Source: Anaerocolumna sp047777345
GTDB taxonomy: Bacteria > Bacillota > Clostridia > Lachnospirales > Lachnospiraceae
Assembly (NCBI GenBank): GCA_047777345.1
Contig: JBKEEJ010000009.1
Coordinates: 1-64,000 of the forward strand
Length of the DNA: 64,000 nucleotides
Direction: 5' to 3'
The notes under the pieces are model-generated. The model did not search any database, had not been told where the DNA came from, and saw only the letters and a program-made list of their open reading frames with translations. Positions 1 to 8,860 of this stretch are shown piece after piece (position 1 is the stretch's first letter; every line of letters begins with the position of its first letter). The position numbers were made by a program, and so were the translations under genes.

Positions 1-1
1 A

Positions 2-382
2 GCCGTAGGAGTGGGAAGCGTACCTCCCTTTAAAATTGATGAAATTAATATACTTCAGGCAACCTATGAAGCAATGCGGCAGGCCATTGGCAATTTATCC
101 GTAACGCCGGATTTGCTTTTCAACGATGCGGTTACCATACCGGGAGTCGGAATAAAGCAGGTTCCAATTATTAAAGGGGACGCCAAAAGCATTTCCATAG
201 CGGCTGCAAGCATTATTGCCAAGGTAACCAGGGACCGGCTTATGATGGCATATGACAGTATTTTCCCCCAGTATGGTTTTGCCGCTAATAAAGGATATGG
301 TACCAAAGAACACATAGAGGCAATTAAGAAATTTGGCCCTTCTCCCATTCACCGGTTAAGCTTTTTAAAAAACATATTTTAA
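2..382 (+). CDS. rnhB: Ribonuclease HII, 3' part of gene (5' end outside window)
   Basis: RNase HII removes RNA from RNA-DNA hybrids and single ribonucleotides from DNA in the cytoplasm. The gene enters the window already open, so about 126 C-terminal residues are seen and the start is missing. The family signature is clear: DEINILQAT, then KGDAKS followed by AAASIIAKVTRDR, then GYGTKEH and a terminal GPSPIHRLSF. The N-terminal catalytic Asp/Glu residues lie outside the window; the later Asp region FNDAV is present where many homologues have a DG pair. It is followed by a ylqH-like gene and yraN, the usual Firmicute order. Identification is firm. Confidence 0.95.
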   Translation, partial: AVGVGSVPPFKIDEINILQATYEAMRQAIGNLSVTPDLLFNDAVTIPGVGIKQVPIIKGDAKSISIAAASIIAKVTRDRLMMAYDSIFPQYGFAANKGYGTKEHIEAIKKFGPSPIHRLSFLKNIF

Positions 383-398
383 TCAGGAGGCACTGGGT

Positions 399-789
399 AT
401 GGCTGACGGATTGGACCATAAAGGAAAAAACTCTGCATAACGTTTCCCTAAATAATAAGAGTACTCCGCCGGATAAAACGGCAGTAGCTTTAGCTTATAA
501 TCCGGACGAGGTGGCACCTAAGATTATAGCTTCCGGAAAAGGATATTTGGCAGATAAAATTTTGCAGAAAGCAAAAGAAAATCAAATTCCGGTGCATCAG
601 GATGAGAAGCTTGTAAGCACCTTGTCAAAGCTTAAGATTGGCGATTATATACCGCCTGAGTTATATGAAGTGGTATCCGAAATTCTTGTTTTTGTAGACA
701 ATATGGACCGGATTAAATCCAAAGTTTTTTCCGAAAGGGGAATAGGATGTACAATAAGCGCTCTGTGGGTTTTAAACAGGAGCAATTAG
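399..789 (+). CDS. YlqH-like protein (FlhB/YscU C-terminal domain family), apparent frameshift
   Basis: Small cytoplasmic protein resembling the C-terminal export-switch domain of FlhB/EscU; members coded beside rnhB (YlqH of Bacillus) have no established role. A strong AGGAGG at 385-390 precedes ATG 399, but that frame stops at 438-440. The family sequence (AVALAYNPDE, APKIIASGKG, IPVHQDE, IPPELYEVVSEIL) lies one frame over and is open from before 445. Removing one A from the six-A run at 425-430 joins the two frames smoothly. This is either a sequencing indel or a recent inactivating mutation. The end overlaps yraN by about 40 nt, consistent with translational coupling. Confidence 0.75.
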
Positions 790-1103
790 CTTCGGATTAT
801 TTAAAAATCAAGGGTTATCAGGTATTGGAATGCAATTTCTCCTGCAGGACCGGTGAGATAGACATTATTGCCAGAGAAGGCGGTTATCTCGTTTTTATCG
901 AAGTAAAATACAGAAAAAACACTTCCATGGGCTTTCCGGAAGAAGCCGTAGATTATGGCAAGCGAAAAAAAATTACCCGTACGGCCAGGTTTTATATGCT
1001 AAAAAATCATATTCCGCCTGATACACCCTGCCGTTTTGACGTGGTTACCATTTTAGGACAGGAGATATCCTTAATACAGAATGCATTTGATGCCATATAT
1101 TAG
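747..1103 (+). CDS. yraN: YraN/UPF0102 family nuclease-like protein
   Basis: 118-residue protein of the UPF0102 family, which has a Holliday-junction-resolvase-like nuclease fold; the biological role is not established. The family core is visible: an N-terminal helix (KQEQLASDYLKIKGY), then the GEIDIIAREGGYLVFIEVKYR block with the Asp, Glu and Lys expected of a PD-(D/E)xK active site, and a C-terminal RFDVVTI strand. Length is normal for the family. The start overlaps the end of the preceding ylqH-like gene. The following 128 nt hold no evident gene. Confidence 0.93.
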   Translation: MYNKRSVGFKQEQLASDYLKIKGYQVLECNFSCRTGEIDIIAREGGYLVFIEVKYRKNTSMGFPEEAVDYGKRKKITRTARFYMLKNHIPPDTPCRFDVVTILGQEISLIQNAFDAIY

Positions 1104-1231
1104 TGTCTTTCTTTATTTTGATAATTATGTCCTGTGAAGAAAAATCCCATTCGTTTTTCATAATAACTTTCTAATGTTTTTATCAATAGTTTATAGAAAA
1201 TTAACTTAGATTATTTCACGGAGTATATAGT

Positions 1232-2071
1232 ATGAAATTTAAGAATAATGACAAAGCAGTTTTGGTTACGGAGAAAGGAGCTCCATTTCTTACCTTTCCC
1301 GTTCTGAATCAAATACCTTATATCAGACATGGTTTTTCAACCAGACTTGGAGGTGTCAGCAAGGGAATCTATGAATCCATGAATCTGGGATTCAGCAATG
1401 GAGATGATCCGAATCTGGTTTTGGAAAATTATAAAAGAATCAGTGAAAGTATCGGATTTGACTTAGGGTCTGTCGTTACCTCAGATCAGGTTCATAATAC
1501 CGAAATCAGGTTGGTAACGGGCCAGGATAAGGGAAAAGGAGTTATCCGAAAACGGGATTATAGCGGAATTGACGGCCTGATTACGAAGGAAACAGGCATT
1601 ACCTTAGCTACCTATTATGCCGACTGTGTACCGCTTTTTTTTATAGATACAAAAAATCATGCCATAGGGCTTAGTCACTCCGGCTGGCGCGGAACGGTAA
1701 AAAGAATGGGAAAAGCCACCATAAATGCCATGGAAAAGCATTTTGGGAGCAAGCCGGAAGATATGATTACCTTAATCGGGCCATCTATATGCAAAGACTG
1801 TTACGAAGTAAGCAAAGACGTAGCAGATGCATTTCGTATGGAATTTAATGAGAATCAAATCAAAGATATACTTACAATCAAAGAAAATGGTAAGTATCAG
1901 TTAAATTTATGGGAAGCAAACCGCCACATTTTTTTGGATGCTGGAATAAAACTAGAAAATATCCATACTTCAGAAGTATGCACTAGCTGTAACAGCGATT
2001 TGTTGTTTTCCCACAGAGCCTCAAAGGGAAAGAGAGGCACTTTGGCCGCATTTTTAATGTTAACGGCATAA
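1232..2071 (+). CDS. YfiH/YlmD family purine nucleoside phosphorylase (laccase-domain fold)
   Basis: 279-residue member of the YfiH/YlmD family (DUF152), long annotated as polyphenol oxidase or laccase domain and now known to act on purine nucleosides (phosphorolysis and adenosine deamination). Motifs seen in order: HGFSTRLGG near residue 32, DQVHNTEI near 85, TYYADCVPLFF near 127, SHSGWRGT near 148, IGPSICKDCYEV near 182, and a C-terminal CTSCNSD...FSHR. The metal-binding His and Cys residues of these blocks are present. Start ATG 1232 follows ACGGAG at 1218-1223. It is a single gene followed by a strong terminator. Confidence 0.92.
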   Translation: MKFKNNDKAVLVTEKGAPFLTFPVLNQIPYIRHGFSTRLGGVSKGIYESMNLGFSNGDDPNLVLENYKRISESIGFDLGSVVTSDQVHNTEIRLVTGQDKGKGVIRKRDYSGIDGLITKETGITLATYYADCVPLFFIDTKNHAIGLSHSGWRGTVKRMGKATINAMEKHFGSKPEDMITLIGPSICKDCYEVSKDVADAFRMEFNENQIKDILTIKENGKYQLNLWEANRHIFLDAGIKLENIHTSEVCTSCNSDLLFSHRASKGKRGTLAAFLMLTA

Positions 2072-2100
2072 AGTATGGTTCATTTTATATGAAAAGACGA

Positions 2101-2153
2101 AAAGAGATACGCTTTGTCCGGTAAAGAAAAGGACTACCGGCGTATCTCTTTTT
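2101..2153 (+). terminator. Rho-independent terminator after the YfiH-like gene
   Basis: AAAGAGATACGC pairs with GCGTATCTCTTT, with a nested CCGGTA/TACCGG helix and a following T run. A-rich sequence on the other side suggests it may also serve the convergent acetyltransferase gene. Confidence 0.85.
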
Positions 2154-2181
2154 GCCGAAAAATCCAGCAATAATTAAATGC

Positions 2182-2787
2182 TTAATCCATATTTGGAATA
2201 GGTTCAAAATCCTTTAAATCCTCATCGGTAATTTCTCGCAGCACTTTACACGGAACACCCACAGCCAATGACATTGGCGGAATATCCCTGGTCACAACAC
2301 TTCCTGCTCCGATGACGGATCCTTTTCCAATTGTTACTCCCGCACAAATCACCACATTGCTTCCTATCCACACATAGTCTTCAATAACAACTTCCTTACA
2401 GTACATTTCACCATGCATGCGTGCTTTATAATGGAGGGGATGATTTGTTGTGGAAATCGTTACGTTAGGAGCTATTAAAACGTTTTTTCCGATACTTATT
2501 TTATAATCGTCTACCAGGGTTAAATTCGAGTTGATATATGTACCGTCTCCGATGGTTACCGTATTTCCCATTGCCAGTGTTAACGGCGGTTCAATCCAGA
2601 CATTTTTGCCGCAGTAAGCGAAAAGCTTATGCAAAATTTCATTTCTTTTTTCAGTTTCATTTGCTCTTGTCTTATTGTAGTCCTGACAAAGTCCTCTGGC
2701 AAAGACCTGCTGACTCATGTTTTCGCCTGTGTCTACCCACAGTAAGCCCTGTTCTCTCCGTTCTTTCATCGTAAGTTGTCTTTCCAT
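2182..2787 (-). CDS. maa: Sugar O-acetyltransferase (maltose/galactoside acetyltransferase family)
   Basis: 201-residue left-handed beta-helix (hexapeptide repeat) acetyltransferase of the Maa/LacA/NodL group, which moves acetyl from acetyl-CoA to sugars in the cytoplasm. The N-terminal maltose acetyltransferase cap (MTMKERREQGLLW with the motif shifted by the first residues) precedes irregular V/I-G-x4 hexapeptides such as IGDGTYINSN and IGKGSVIGAGSVV. The catalytic histidine sits in STTNHPLH near residue 114, and the coenzyme A region is VIEDYVWIGSNVVI. Start ATG follows AAGGAG. It is transcribed alone, away from the PRPP-synthetase-like gene upstream on the same strand. Exact sugar unknown. 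Confidence 0.9.
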   Translation of the reverse strand: MERQLTMKERREQGLLWVDTGENMSQQVFARGLCQDYNKTRANETEKRNEILHKLFAYCGKNVWIEPPLTLAMGNTVTIGDGTYINSNLTLVDDYKISIGKNVLIAPNVTISTTNHPLHYKARMHGEMYCKEVVIEDYVWIGSNVVICAGVTIGKGSVIGAGSVVTRDIPPMSLAVGVPCKVLREITDEDLKDFEPIPNMD

Positions 2788-3000
2788 GTTTAATCTCCTT
2801 TTCTTTAAAATAATTGTATATGAAACTTAATTTTAATTATCTTTTATTAGCTTTTGGTTGATTTCTGCAAATTAATTGTTTTAAATCTATTATTAATTGA
2901 GATAATTGTATTTTTCTATCTTTATTATAACAGTTTTATTTAAAATGAAAAGATGGTCCGATTCTTACAAAGATAAGAAAGACATAAAACGGGATAACGT

Positions 3001-3078
3001 ATAAAAATACCCGGAATTTATAAACACATGGAATAAATACACAGAAAAAATGCTTATTGTTTATAAAATACCGGGTAT
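3001..3078 (-). terminator. Hairpin terminator downstream of the PRPP-synthetase-like gene
   Basis: On the minus strand ATACCCGG (3071-3078 side) pairs with CCGGGTAT (3007-3014), flanked by a second TTATAAAC/GTTTATAA pairing, and ends in a T-rich tract. It lies directly after the stop of the minus-strand gene. Confidence 0.7.
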
Positions 3079-3086
3079 GGCTTAAT

Positions 3087-4262
3087 TTACATATTTTTTT
3101 TCTTATAATCGTCTACAACATCCTGAATAAGGGTGGTGGAATCTAAAATACTGTCTACCGATTGGTCATGGTTAATGGTATGAATAATCCGGGCCAGATA
3201 ACGGCTAAGATCCACATTGGTATAATAAGGTTTTTCCATTAATTCGTTTGAACAGTAAATCAGATTTGTTGTAAAAACACGATCGATAATTCCTTCCTTG
3301 TAATACTTGTCAAACTTCTCATAGCCGTCAATGAATAAACCAAAGGTTGCAATTACGAAAATTCTTGCCGCCTTTCTTTTCTTTAATTCCTTGGCTATGG
3401 TTAAAATAGTGCGCCCCGTAAAAATTGTATTTGTAAGAATCACCATATCTTTGCCTGCCACGTCGGCTCCCAGATATTCGTAGGAAACAGGTTCATTGTT
3501 CAAATCCGGGTCACGGGAATAATCGTATTTTTTATAAAACATTCCAAGGTCCACACCTAAAATATTGGTATAGAAAACCGCTTTGGACATTACGCTTTCA
3601 TCCGGGCTGATAATCATAAGATGGCTGCTGTCAAGCCGCAGGTCTTTTTCCGTTGTCAGTAAAGACTGAATAAACTGATAAGAAGTATAAAAATTATCGA
3701 AGCCGGCCGTAGGAATAGCATTGACAACTCTGGGATCTAAGGCATCAAAAGTAATAATATTTTTCACACCCATTTTCACCAGTTCCTGAAGAGCAGTGGC
3801 ACAGTCCAAAGATTCCAGACGCGTCCTTTTGTTTTGCCTGCCTTCGTATAAAAATGGTATGATCACATTGATACGATGGGCTTTCCCGTTGCAGGCATCA
3901 ATCAGCCGTTTTAAATCCTGAAAATGGTCATCCGGAGACATTTTATTTTCTTTGCCATGCATTTGGTACAGATTACTGTAGTTGGTTATATCGGCTAAAA
4001 TAAATAAATCGGTGCCGTGAATGGATTCGTGTATCAGTCCTTTCGCTTCACCGGAAGTAAATCTGGGACATTCGGCATTAACCAAATAGGAATCTGCTTC
4101 GTATCCCATAAAAGCTGGTGAATTTTTATATGCCAAATTAGGATTACGTCTGGCATTTACAATCAAAGAATCGATTTTTTCCGCCATAGGGCGAAAGCTA
4201 TCTAAAGCCATTATTTTTAATGGTGCAACAGGAATTGCATCCGGAACGTGAGTGGTCGTCAT
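3087..4262 (-). CDS. PRPP synthetase-like protein with altered active-site motifs
   Basis: 391-residue protein of the long ribose-phosphate pyrophosphokinase type found in clostridia. The overall fold is clear: CPRFTSGE near the N terminus, FLYEGRQNKRTR (the ATP-binding flexible loop) near residue 140, ITFDALDPRV near 175, and VILTNTIFTGRTI near 275 in the place of the PRPP loop. Canonical enzymes have a His in the DLH/DAH segment (here Leu) and an Asp-Asp pair opening the PRPP loop (here Thr-Asn). This suggests reduced or lost catalysis, perhaps a regulatory paralogue. Start 4262 is preferred because GGAGG lies 5 nt before it; a TTG 12 nt upstream overlaps that site. Confidence 0.75.
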   Translation of the reverse strand: MTTTHVPDAIPVAPLKIMALDSFRPMAEKIDSLIVNARRNPNLAYKNSPAFMGYEADSYLVNAECPRFTSGEAKGLIHESIHGTDLFILADITNYSNLYQMHGKENKMSPDDHFQDLKRLIDACNGKAHRINVIIPFLYEGRQNKRTRLESLDCATALQELVKMGVKNIITFDALDPRVVNAIPTAGFDNFYTSYQFIQSLLTTEKDLRLDSSHLMIISPDESVMSKAVFYTNILGVDLGMFYKKYDYSRDPDLNNEPVSYEYLGADVAGKDMVILTNTIFTGRTILTIAKELKKRKAARIFVIATFGLFIDGYEKFDKYYKEGIIDRVFTTNLIYCSNELMEKPYYTNVDLSRYLARIIHTINHDQSVDSILDSTTLIQDVVDDYKKKNM

Positions 4263-4394
4263 ATAATCCTCCAAAGAATTTTTCTTTATTATTTATAACA
4301 CTCCCATATAAATTCGTCAATGAAAACAGGATAAAAAAAGGAGGACTTGGCACCTGTTCTGACGGTGGCAATGACTGGCATAAGTAAATAATAT

Positions 4395-4423
4395 TTGATA
4401 TATTTTCACACAACTGCTATACT
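4395..4423 (+). promoter_or_regulatory. Sigma-A type promoter of the DUF512-der operon
   Basis: TTGATA and TATACT separated by 17 nt, ending 32 nt before the DUF512 start codon. The 4275-4455 interval separates this operon from the divergent PRPP-synthetase-like gene. Confidence 0.7.
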
Positions 4424-4455
4424 ATTAAGGAAAAAAAGAGAGGACAAGAGCTAGA

Positions 4456-5766
4456 ATGAATAAGAAAGGTCATCTCATAAAATCCGTAATTCCGGGAAGT
4501 ATAGCTGAGGAAATGGATATTGAGCCTGGCGACAGACTGTTACGGATTAATGAGAAAGAAATAAAAGATGTTTTTGATTACCACTATGCGGTAAATGACG
4601 AGTATCTGGTGTTATTAATTCAAAAGCCTGACGGTGAAGAATGGGAAATAGAAATCGAAAAAGACTTAGAAGAAGATTTGGGAATTGAATTTGAAGAAGG
4701 ATTGATGGATTCGTATCGCTCCTGCAGAAATAAGTGTATTTTTTGCTTTATTGACCAGATGCCACAGGGAATGAGAGAAACTTTATATTTTAAAGACGAT
4801 GATGCAAGATTGTCTTTTTTGCAGGGTAATTATATTACGTTAACCAATATGTCGGATGAGGACATTGAACGCATTATTTTTTATAAATTATCTCCCATTA
4901 ACATATCCGTCCACACTACCAATAAGGAACTGCGCAATAAAATGCTTCATAACCGTTTTGCCGGAGAAGCTTTGGATAAAATCAAAAAGCTATATGATGC
5001 CGGAATTACCATGAATGGGCAAATTGTACTGTGCAAAGGAATCAATGACGGCAAGGAATTAGAACGCACCATTACGGACCTGTCCGCTTATATCCCCCAT
5101 ATGCAGAGCGTATCCGTCGTTCCGGTAGGCCTGACAAAATACAGGGAAAATTTAACCCATCTGGAGAAATTTCAGAAAGAAGATGCCATTCGGGTTTTGG
5201 ATACCATCCACCGCATGCAGAATATGCTGTATGAAAAATACAAAATCCGTTTTGTGCATGCCAGCGACGAATGGTATATTCTTGCCCAACAGCCGATTCC
5301 TGAGGCAGACAGTTACGAAGGATATTTACAGATTGAAAACGGAGTTGGCATGGTCCGGTCTTTGCTGGATGAGTTTAAGGAATATTACGAAACCTTAAAA
5401 GGTGATGACAGAAAAAAAACCGTTAGTTTGGCCACAGGAGTTTTGGCGGCTCCTATTATGAAAAATTTAATGGAGCAAATTCAAAAAAAATATCCTAATA
5501 TCCGTATAACCGTATATACTATTACAAACGAATTTTTCGGAACTGATATTACTGTGGCAGGACTACTTACCGGACAGGACATTATAAAACAGTTGAAAGG
5601 GAAAAACTTAGGAGATTATCTGCTTTTACCTGACGTTCTGTTACGTAACGGCGAGGACGTATTATTGGATGATATTACCGTAAATGATTTGAAAAATACT
5701 TTACAAACACCAATCCGTATTGTACAATCAGACGGAAAGTCCTTAATTGATGCCGTTATAAATTAA
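4456..5766 (+). CDS. DUF512 family PDZ/radical-SAM-like protein
   Basis: 436-residue protein of unknown function, conserved in clostridia and cyanobacteria directly upstream of der. Residues 1-70 form a PDZ-like domain (PGSIAEEMDIEPGDRLL). A cysteine motif CRNKCIFCFIDQ (C-x3-C-x2-C) follows near residue 92, typical of a radical-SAM iron-sulfur site, then RLSFLQGNYITLTN and ISVHTTN. The C-terminal half is the DUF512 domain (SVVPVGLTKYRENL, VSLATGVLAAPIM, ITNEFFGTDITVAGL, LLPDVLLR). Length is normal for the family. It starts an operon with der, plsY and gpsA; der begins 19 nt downstream after AAGGAG. Substrate is unknown. Confidence 0.88.
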   Translation: MNKKGHLIKSVIPGSIAEEMDIEPGDRLLRINEKEIKDVFDYHYAVNDEYLVLLIQKPDGEEWEIEIEKDLEEDLGIEFEEGLMDSYRSCRNKCIFCFIDQMPQGMRETLYFKDDDARLSFLQGNYITLTNMSDEDIERIIFYKLSPINISVHTTNKELRNKMLHNRFAGEALDKIKKLYDAGITMNGQIVLCKGINDGKELERTITDLSAYIPHMQSVSVVPVGLTKYRENLTHLEKFQKEDAIRVLDTIHRMQNMLYEKYKIRFVHASDEWYILAQQPIPEADSYEGYLQIENGVGMVRSLLDEFKEYYETLKGDDRKKTVSLATGVLAAPIMKNLMEQIQKKYPNIRITVYTITNEFFGTDITVAGLLTGQDIIKQLKGKNLGDYLLLPDVLLRNGEDVLLDDITVNDLKNTLQTPIRIVQSDGKSLIDAVIN

Positions 5767-5785
5767 GACATAAGGAGAAAAGAGT

Positions 5786-7111
5786 ATGAGTAAACCTATT
5801 GTAGCTATCGTTGGCAGACCTAATGTGGGAAAGTCAACCTTATTTAATGTTTTGGCAGGAGAACGGATTGCTATTGTTCAGGATGTGCCCGGTGTAACGA
5901 GGGACCGAATTTATGCCGATGTAACCTGGCTAGATAAGCAATTTACCATAATAGATACCGGCGGTATTGAACCGGAAAGTGATGATATACTGCTTACTTA
6001 TATGAGGCAGCAGGCTCAGATTGCCATTGACGCAGCGGATGTTATTCTGTTCCTTGTTGATGTAAAACAAGGCCTGGTGGATAATGACTATAAAGTGGCA
6101 GATATGCTGCGGCGTTCCAAAAAACCGGTAATACTAGTGGTTAATAAGGTAGATAATTTTGAAAAATTAATGCCGGACGTATATGAATTTTATAACTTAG
6201 GTATCGGCGATCCTGTGCCGGTATCCGCCGCTTCAAAACTAGGCCTGGGAGATCTTCTGGATGAGGTAATCAAACATTTTCGTCCCGAGGATTTAATAGA
6301 AGAAGAGGATGAACGCCCCAGAGTTGCAATTGTAGGAAAACCCAATGTGGGCAAATCTTCCATTGTAAATAAATTAATTGGTGAGGAAAGAGTAATTGTT
6401 TCCGACATTGCCGGTACCACCAGAGATGCCATTGACACTGCCGTAACATATCATGGCAAAGAATATGTTTTTATTGATACGGCAGGTTTAAGACGTAAGA
6501 ATAAAATTAAGGAAGATATTGAAAGGTTTAGTATTGTTCGAACCGTATCAGCGATAGAACGGGCAGACCTTGTCGTTCTGGTTATTGACGCGACAGAGGG
6601 AGTTACGGAGCAGGATGCAAAAATTGCAGGGATTGCCCATGAACGGGGAAAAGGCATGATTATTGCGGTAAACAAATGGGACGCCATAGAAAAGAATGAT
6701 AAAACCATTTATCAATATACGGCAAAAATAAAAGAAATACTATCATTTATGCCTTATGCCGAAATGATTTTTATATCAGCTTTAACTGGTCAGCGTATGC
6801 CAAAACTATTTGATTTAATTGAACAGGTTATTCAGTATCAGAATTTAAGAATAGCAACCGGCGTATTAAACGAAATCCTGGCGGAAGCCGTGGCTTTGCA
6901 GCAGCCGCCGTCTGACAAAGGAAAACGGCTGAAATTGTATTATATAACCCAAGTTTCCGTAAAACCGCCTACATTTGTCATATTTGTCAATGACAAATCT
7001 CTGATGCATTTTTCCTATACCAGATATATTGAAAATAAAATCAGGGAAGCCTTTGGGTTTAAGGGAACTCCGTTGAAATTTATCATCAGGGAGCGAAAGG
7101 AAAAAGAGTAA
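5786..7111 (+). CDS. der: Ribosome biogenesis GTPase Der (EngA)
   Basis: 441-residue double-GTPase required for maturation of the 50S ribosomal subunit. It has two G domains in tandem: GRPNVGKST near residue 10 with DTGG and NKVD motifs, and GKPNVGKSS near residue 184 with DTAG and NKWD, then a C-terminal KH-like domain with LKLYYITQ and FVNDKSLMHFSYTRYIEN. All GTP-binding motifs are intact. It is followed with almost no gap by plsY. Essential in most bacteria; identification is firm. Confidence 0.98.
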   Translation: MSKPIVAIVGRPNVGKSTLFNVLAGERIAIVQDVPGVTRDRIYADVTWLDKQFTIIDTGGIEPESDDILLTYMRQQAQIAIDAADVILFLVDVKQGLVDNDYKVADMLRRSKKPVILVVNKVDNFEKLMPDVYEFYNLGIGDPVPVSAASKLGLGDLLDEVIKHFRPEDLIEEEDERPRVAIVGKPNVGKSSIVNKLIGEERVIVSDIAGTTRDAIDTAVTYHGKEYVFIDTAGLRRKNKIKEDIERFSIVRTVSAIERADLVVLVIDATEGVTEQDAKIAGIAHERGKGMIIAVNKWDAIEKNDKTIYQYTAKIKEILSFMPYAEMIFISALTGQRMPKLFDLIEQVIQYQNLRIATGVLNEILAEAVALQQPPSDKGKRLKLYYITQVSVKPPTFVIFVNDKSLMHFSYTRYIENKIREAFGFKGTPLKFIIRERKEKE

Positions 7112-7112
7112 T

Positions 7113-7736
7113 ATGTTATTAAAAATATTGGTTTGCTTAAGTGTAGGTTATGGATTCGGTTGTTTTTCAACCGGCTATGTAGTGGGTAAAGCCAATAAGA
7201 TTGATATCAGAAAATATGGAAGCGGCAACGCAGGCACTACCAATGCTCTCAGAATTTTGGGATGGAAAGCCGGAATTATAACATTTTTGGGCGATGCCAT
7301 AAAAGCGCTAATTCCCGTGCTGTTGGTCCGTTATTTTTTGCAGGGTGACAGTTACGGTCAGTTACTATCCTTATATACAGGACTTGGGGTAGTACTGGGC
7401 CATAACTTTCCATTCTGGTTAAATTTTAAAGGCGGCAAAGGAATTGCCGCAACCGGCGGTGTTATGCTGGCATTTGACTGGAGGCTTTGTATTGTTGCCT
7501 TAACCATATTTTTAATAGCCGTAGCAATAACCAAATATGTATCCGTAGGCTCTCTTTTGCTGGCTCTGCTGTTTCCGATATGGATCCTGTTTCTGTATCC
7601 GGGAAACATACATATGCTTCTTGTCAGCCTGATATATACCATATCAGCTTTTATAAAGCATCGTTCCAATATTAAAAGACTTATGAACGGGACAGAAAAC
7701 AAATTAGGTCAAAGAGTAAAAATTGATAAAGAATAG
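7113..7736 (+). CDS. plsY: Acyl-phosphate:glycerol-3-phosphate acyltransferase PlsY
   Basis: 207-residue integral membrane enzyme that transfers the acyl group of acyl phosphate to glycerol 3-phosphate, the first step of phospholipid synthesis. The loop motifs are present: GSGNAGTTNALR near residue 37, GHNFPFWLNFKGGKGIA near 97, and a third block around FIKHRSNIKRL near 182. Several hydrophobic segments match the expected topology. It starts 2 nt after der stops and precedes gpsA, which makes its glycerol 3-phosphate substrate, so the operon couples the two steps. Confidence 0.97.
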   Translation: MLLKILVCLSVGYGFGCFSTGYVVGKANKIDIRKYGSGNAGTTNALRILGWKAGIITFLGDAIKALIPVLLVRYFLQGDSYGQLLSLYTGLGVVLGHNFPFWLNFKGGKGIAATGGVMLAFDWRLCIVALTIFLIAVAITKYVSVGSLLLALLFPIWILFLYPGNIHMLLVSLIYTISAFIKHRSNIKRLMNGTENKLGQRVKIDKE

Positions 7737-7747
7737 GAGGAATTATT

Positions 7748-8761
7748 ATGGCAAAGGTTAGCATTTTAGGTGCCGGTGCCTGGGGAACAGCAATAGCGAT
7801 TTTATTGGGAAATAACGGACACAGTGTTACACTTTGGTCAGCATTGGAAAAAGAAGTGGATCTTTTAAGAAAAGAAAGAGAGTTAAAGGATAAACTTCCC
7901 GGTGTGAAACTGCCGGATTCGGTCAGCATTTCCGATGACCTGGCTGCTTCCTGCAAGGATAAGGACTTAATTGTGTTTGCAGTTGCTTCACCATTCGTTC
8001 GAAGTACTGCCAGACTGGCAAGACCATATATTCCTGAAAATCAAATTGTCGTTAATGTTGCCAAGGGCATAGAAGAAGCTACACTTAAAACGTTAACGGA
8101 TATATTAAAAGAAGAATTGAACAAGGCGGATGTTGCCGTTTTATCAGGCCCCAGTCATGCGGAAGAAGTAAGCCGTGGCATTCCTACTACCTGTGTGGTG
8201 GGAGCCGATTCCAAAGCCACAGCTTATTTTATTCAGGATGTTTTTATGAGCGAAAGGTTTCGTGTATATACAAGCCCTGATGTGATTGGAATTGAACTTG
8301 GCGGTTCTCTTAAAAATGTAATTGCCCTGGCGGCAGGTATTGCAGACGGCCTTGGTTTTGGAGATAATACCAAAGCGGCTCTTATGACAAGGGGAATTGC
8401 GGAAATCAGCCGTTTGGGTATAGCTATGGGCGGCAAGATGGAAACTTTCGCAGGACTTTCCGGTGTGGGAGATTTGTTTGTTACCTGTACCAGCAAACAC
8501 AGCAGAAACCGGAATGCAGGCTTTCTTATTGGACAAGGCTATTCCGTCGAGAAAGCCATGGCTGAAGTTAAACAGGTGGTAGAAGGCGTTTATTCTGCCA
8601 AAGCGGCCTTAGCTCTGGCCAGAAAGTATAATGTGGAAATGCCTATTGTGGAACAGGTAAATCTGGTTCTTTTTGAAAATAAATCTCCCAAAGAGGCAGT
8701 TTCAGACCTTTTACTCAGGGATAAGCGAAGAGAATATTCGGAATTAAAATGGAAGAAATAA
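7748..8761 (+). CDS. gpsA: Glycerol-3-phosphate dehydrogenase [NAD(P)+]
   Basis: 337-residue cytoplasmic enzyme reducing dihydroxyacetone phosphate to glycerol 3-phosphate for lipid synthesis. The N-terminal Rossmann motif GAGAWGTAIA is at residues 8-17. VLSGPSHAEEV near residue 136, GGSLKNVIALAAG near 188 with the catalytic lysine, and GLSGVGDLFVTCTSKHSRN near 237 are typical. Length is normal. A GGAGG site lies before ATG 7748. It sits immediately downstream of plsY, its metabolic partner, and ends about 100 nt before spoIVA. Confidence 0.97.
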   Translation: MAKVSILGAGAWGTAIAILLGNNGHSVTLWSALEKEVDLLRKERELKDKLPGVKLPDSVSISDDLAASCKDKDLIVFAVASPFVRSTARLARPYIPENQIVVNVAKGIEEATLKTLTDILKEELNKADVAVLSGPSHAEEVSRGIPTTCVVGADSKATAYFIQDVFMSERFRVYTSPDVIGIELGGSLKNVIALAAGIADGLGFGDNTKAALMTRGIAEISRLGIAMGGKMETFAGLSGVGDLFVTCTSKHSRNRNAGFLIGQGYSVEKAMAEVKQVVEGVYSAKAALALARKYNVEMPIVEQVNLVLFENKSPKEAVSDLLLRDKRREYSELKWKK

Positions 8762-8803
8762 TAATAGAATATGACCAAATCATTGAAATAATGAAACGAA
8801 ACA

Positions 8804-8833
8804 GTCATGAATAATATTGCTCTTGCATATGCT
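8804..8833 (+). promoter_or_regulatory. Candidate sporulation (sigma-E-like) promoter before spoIVA
   Basis: GTCATGA and GCATATGCT spaced by 14 nt lie upstream of spoIVA. They partly resemble mother-cell sigma-E elements (-10 consensus CATACAAT). The match is weak; the call rests mainly on spoIVA being a known sigma-E target. Confidence 0.3.
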
Positions 8834-8860
8834 TAATTATAACCGAAAGGAGGATAGCAT

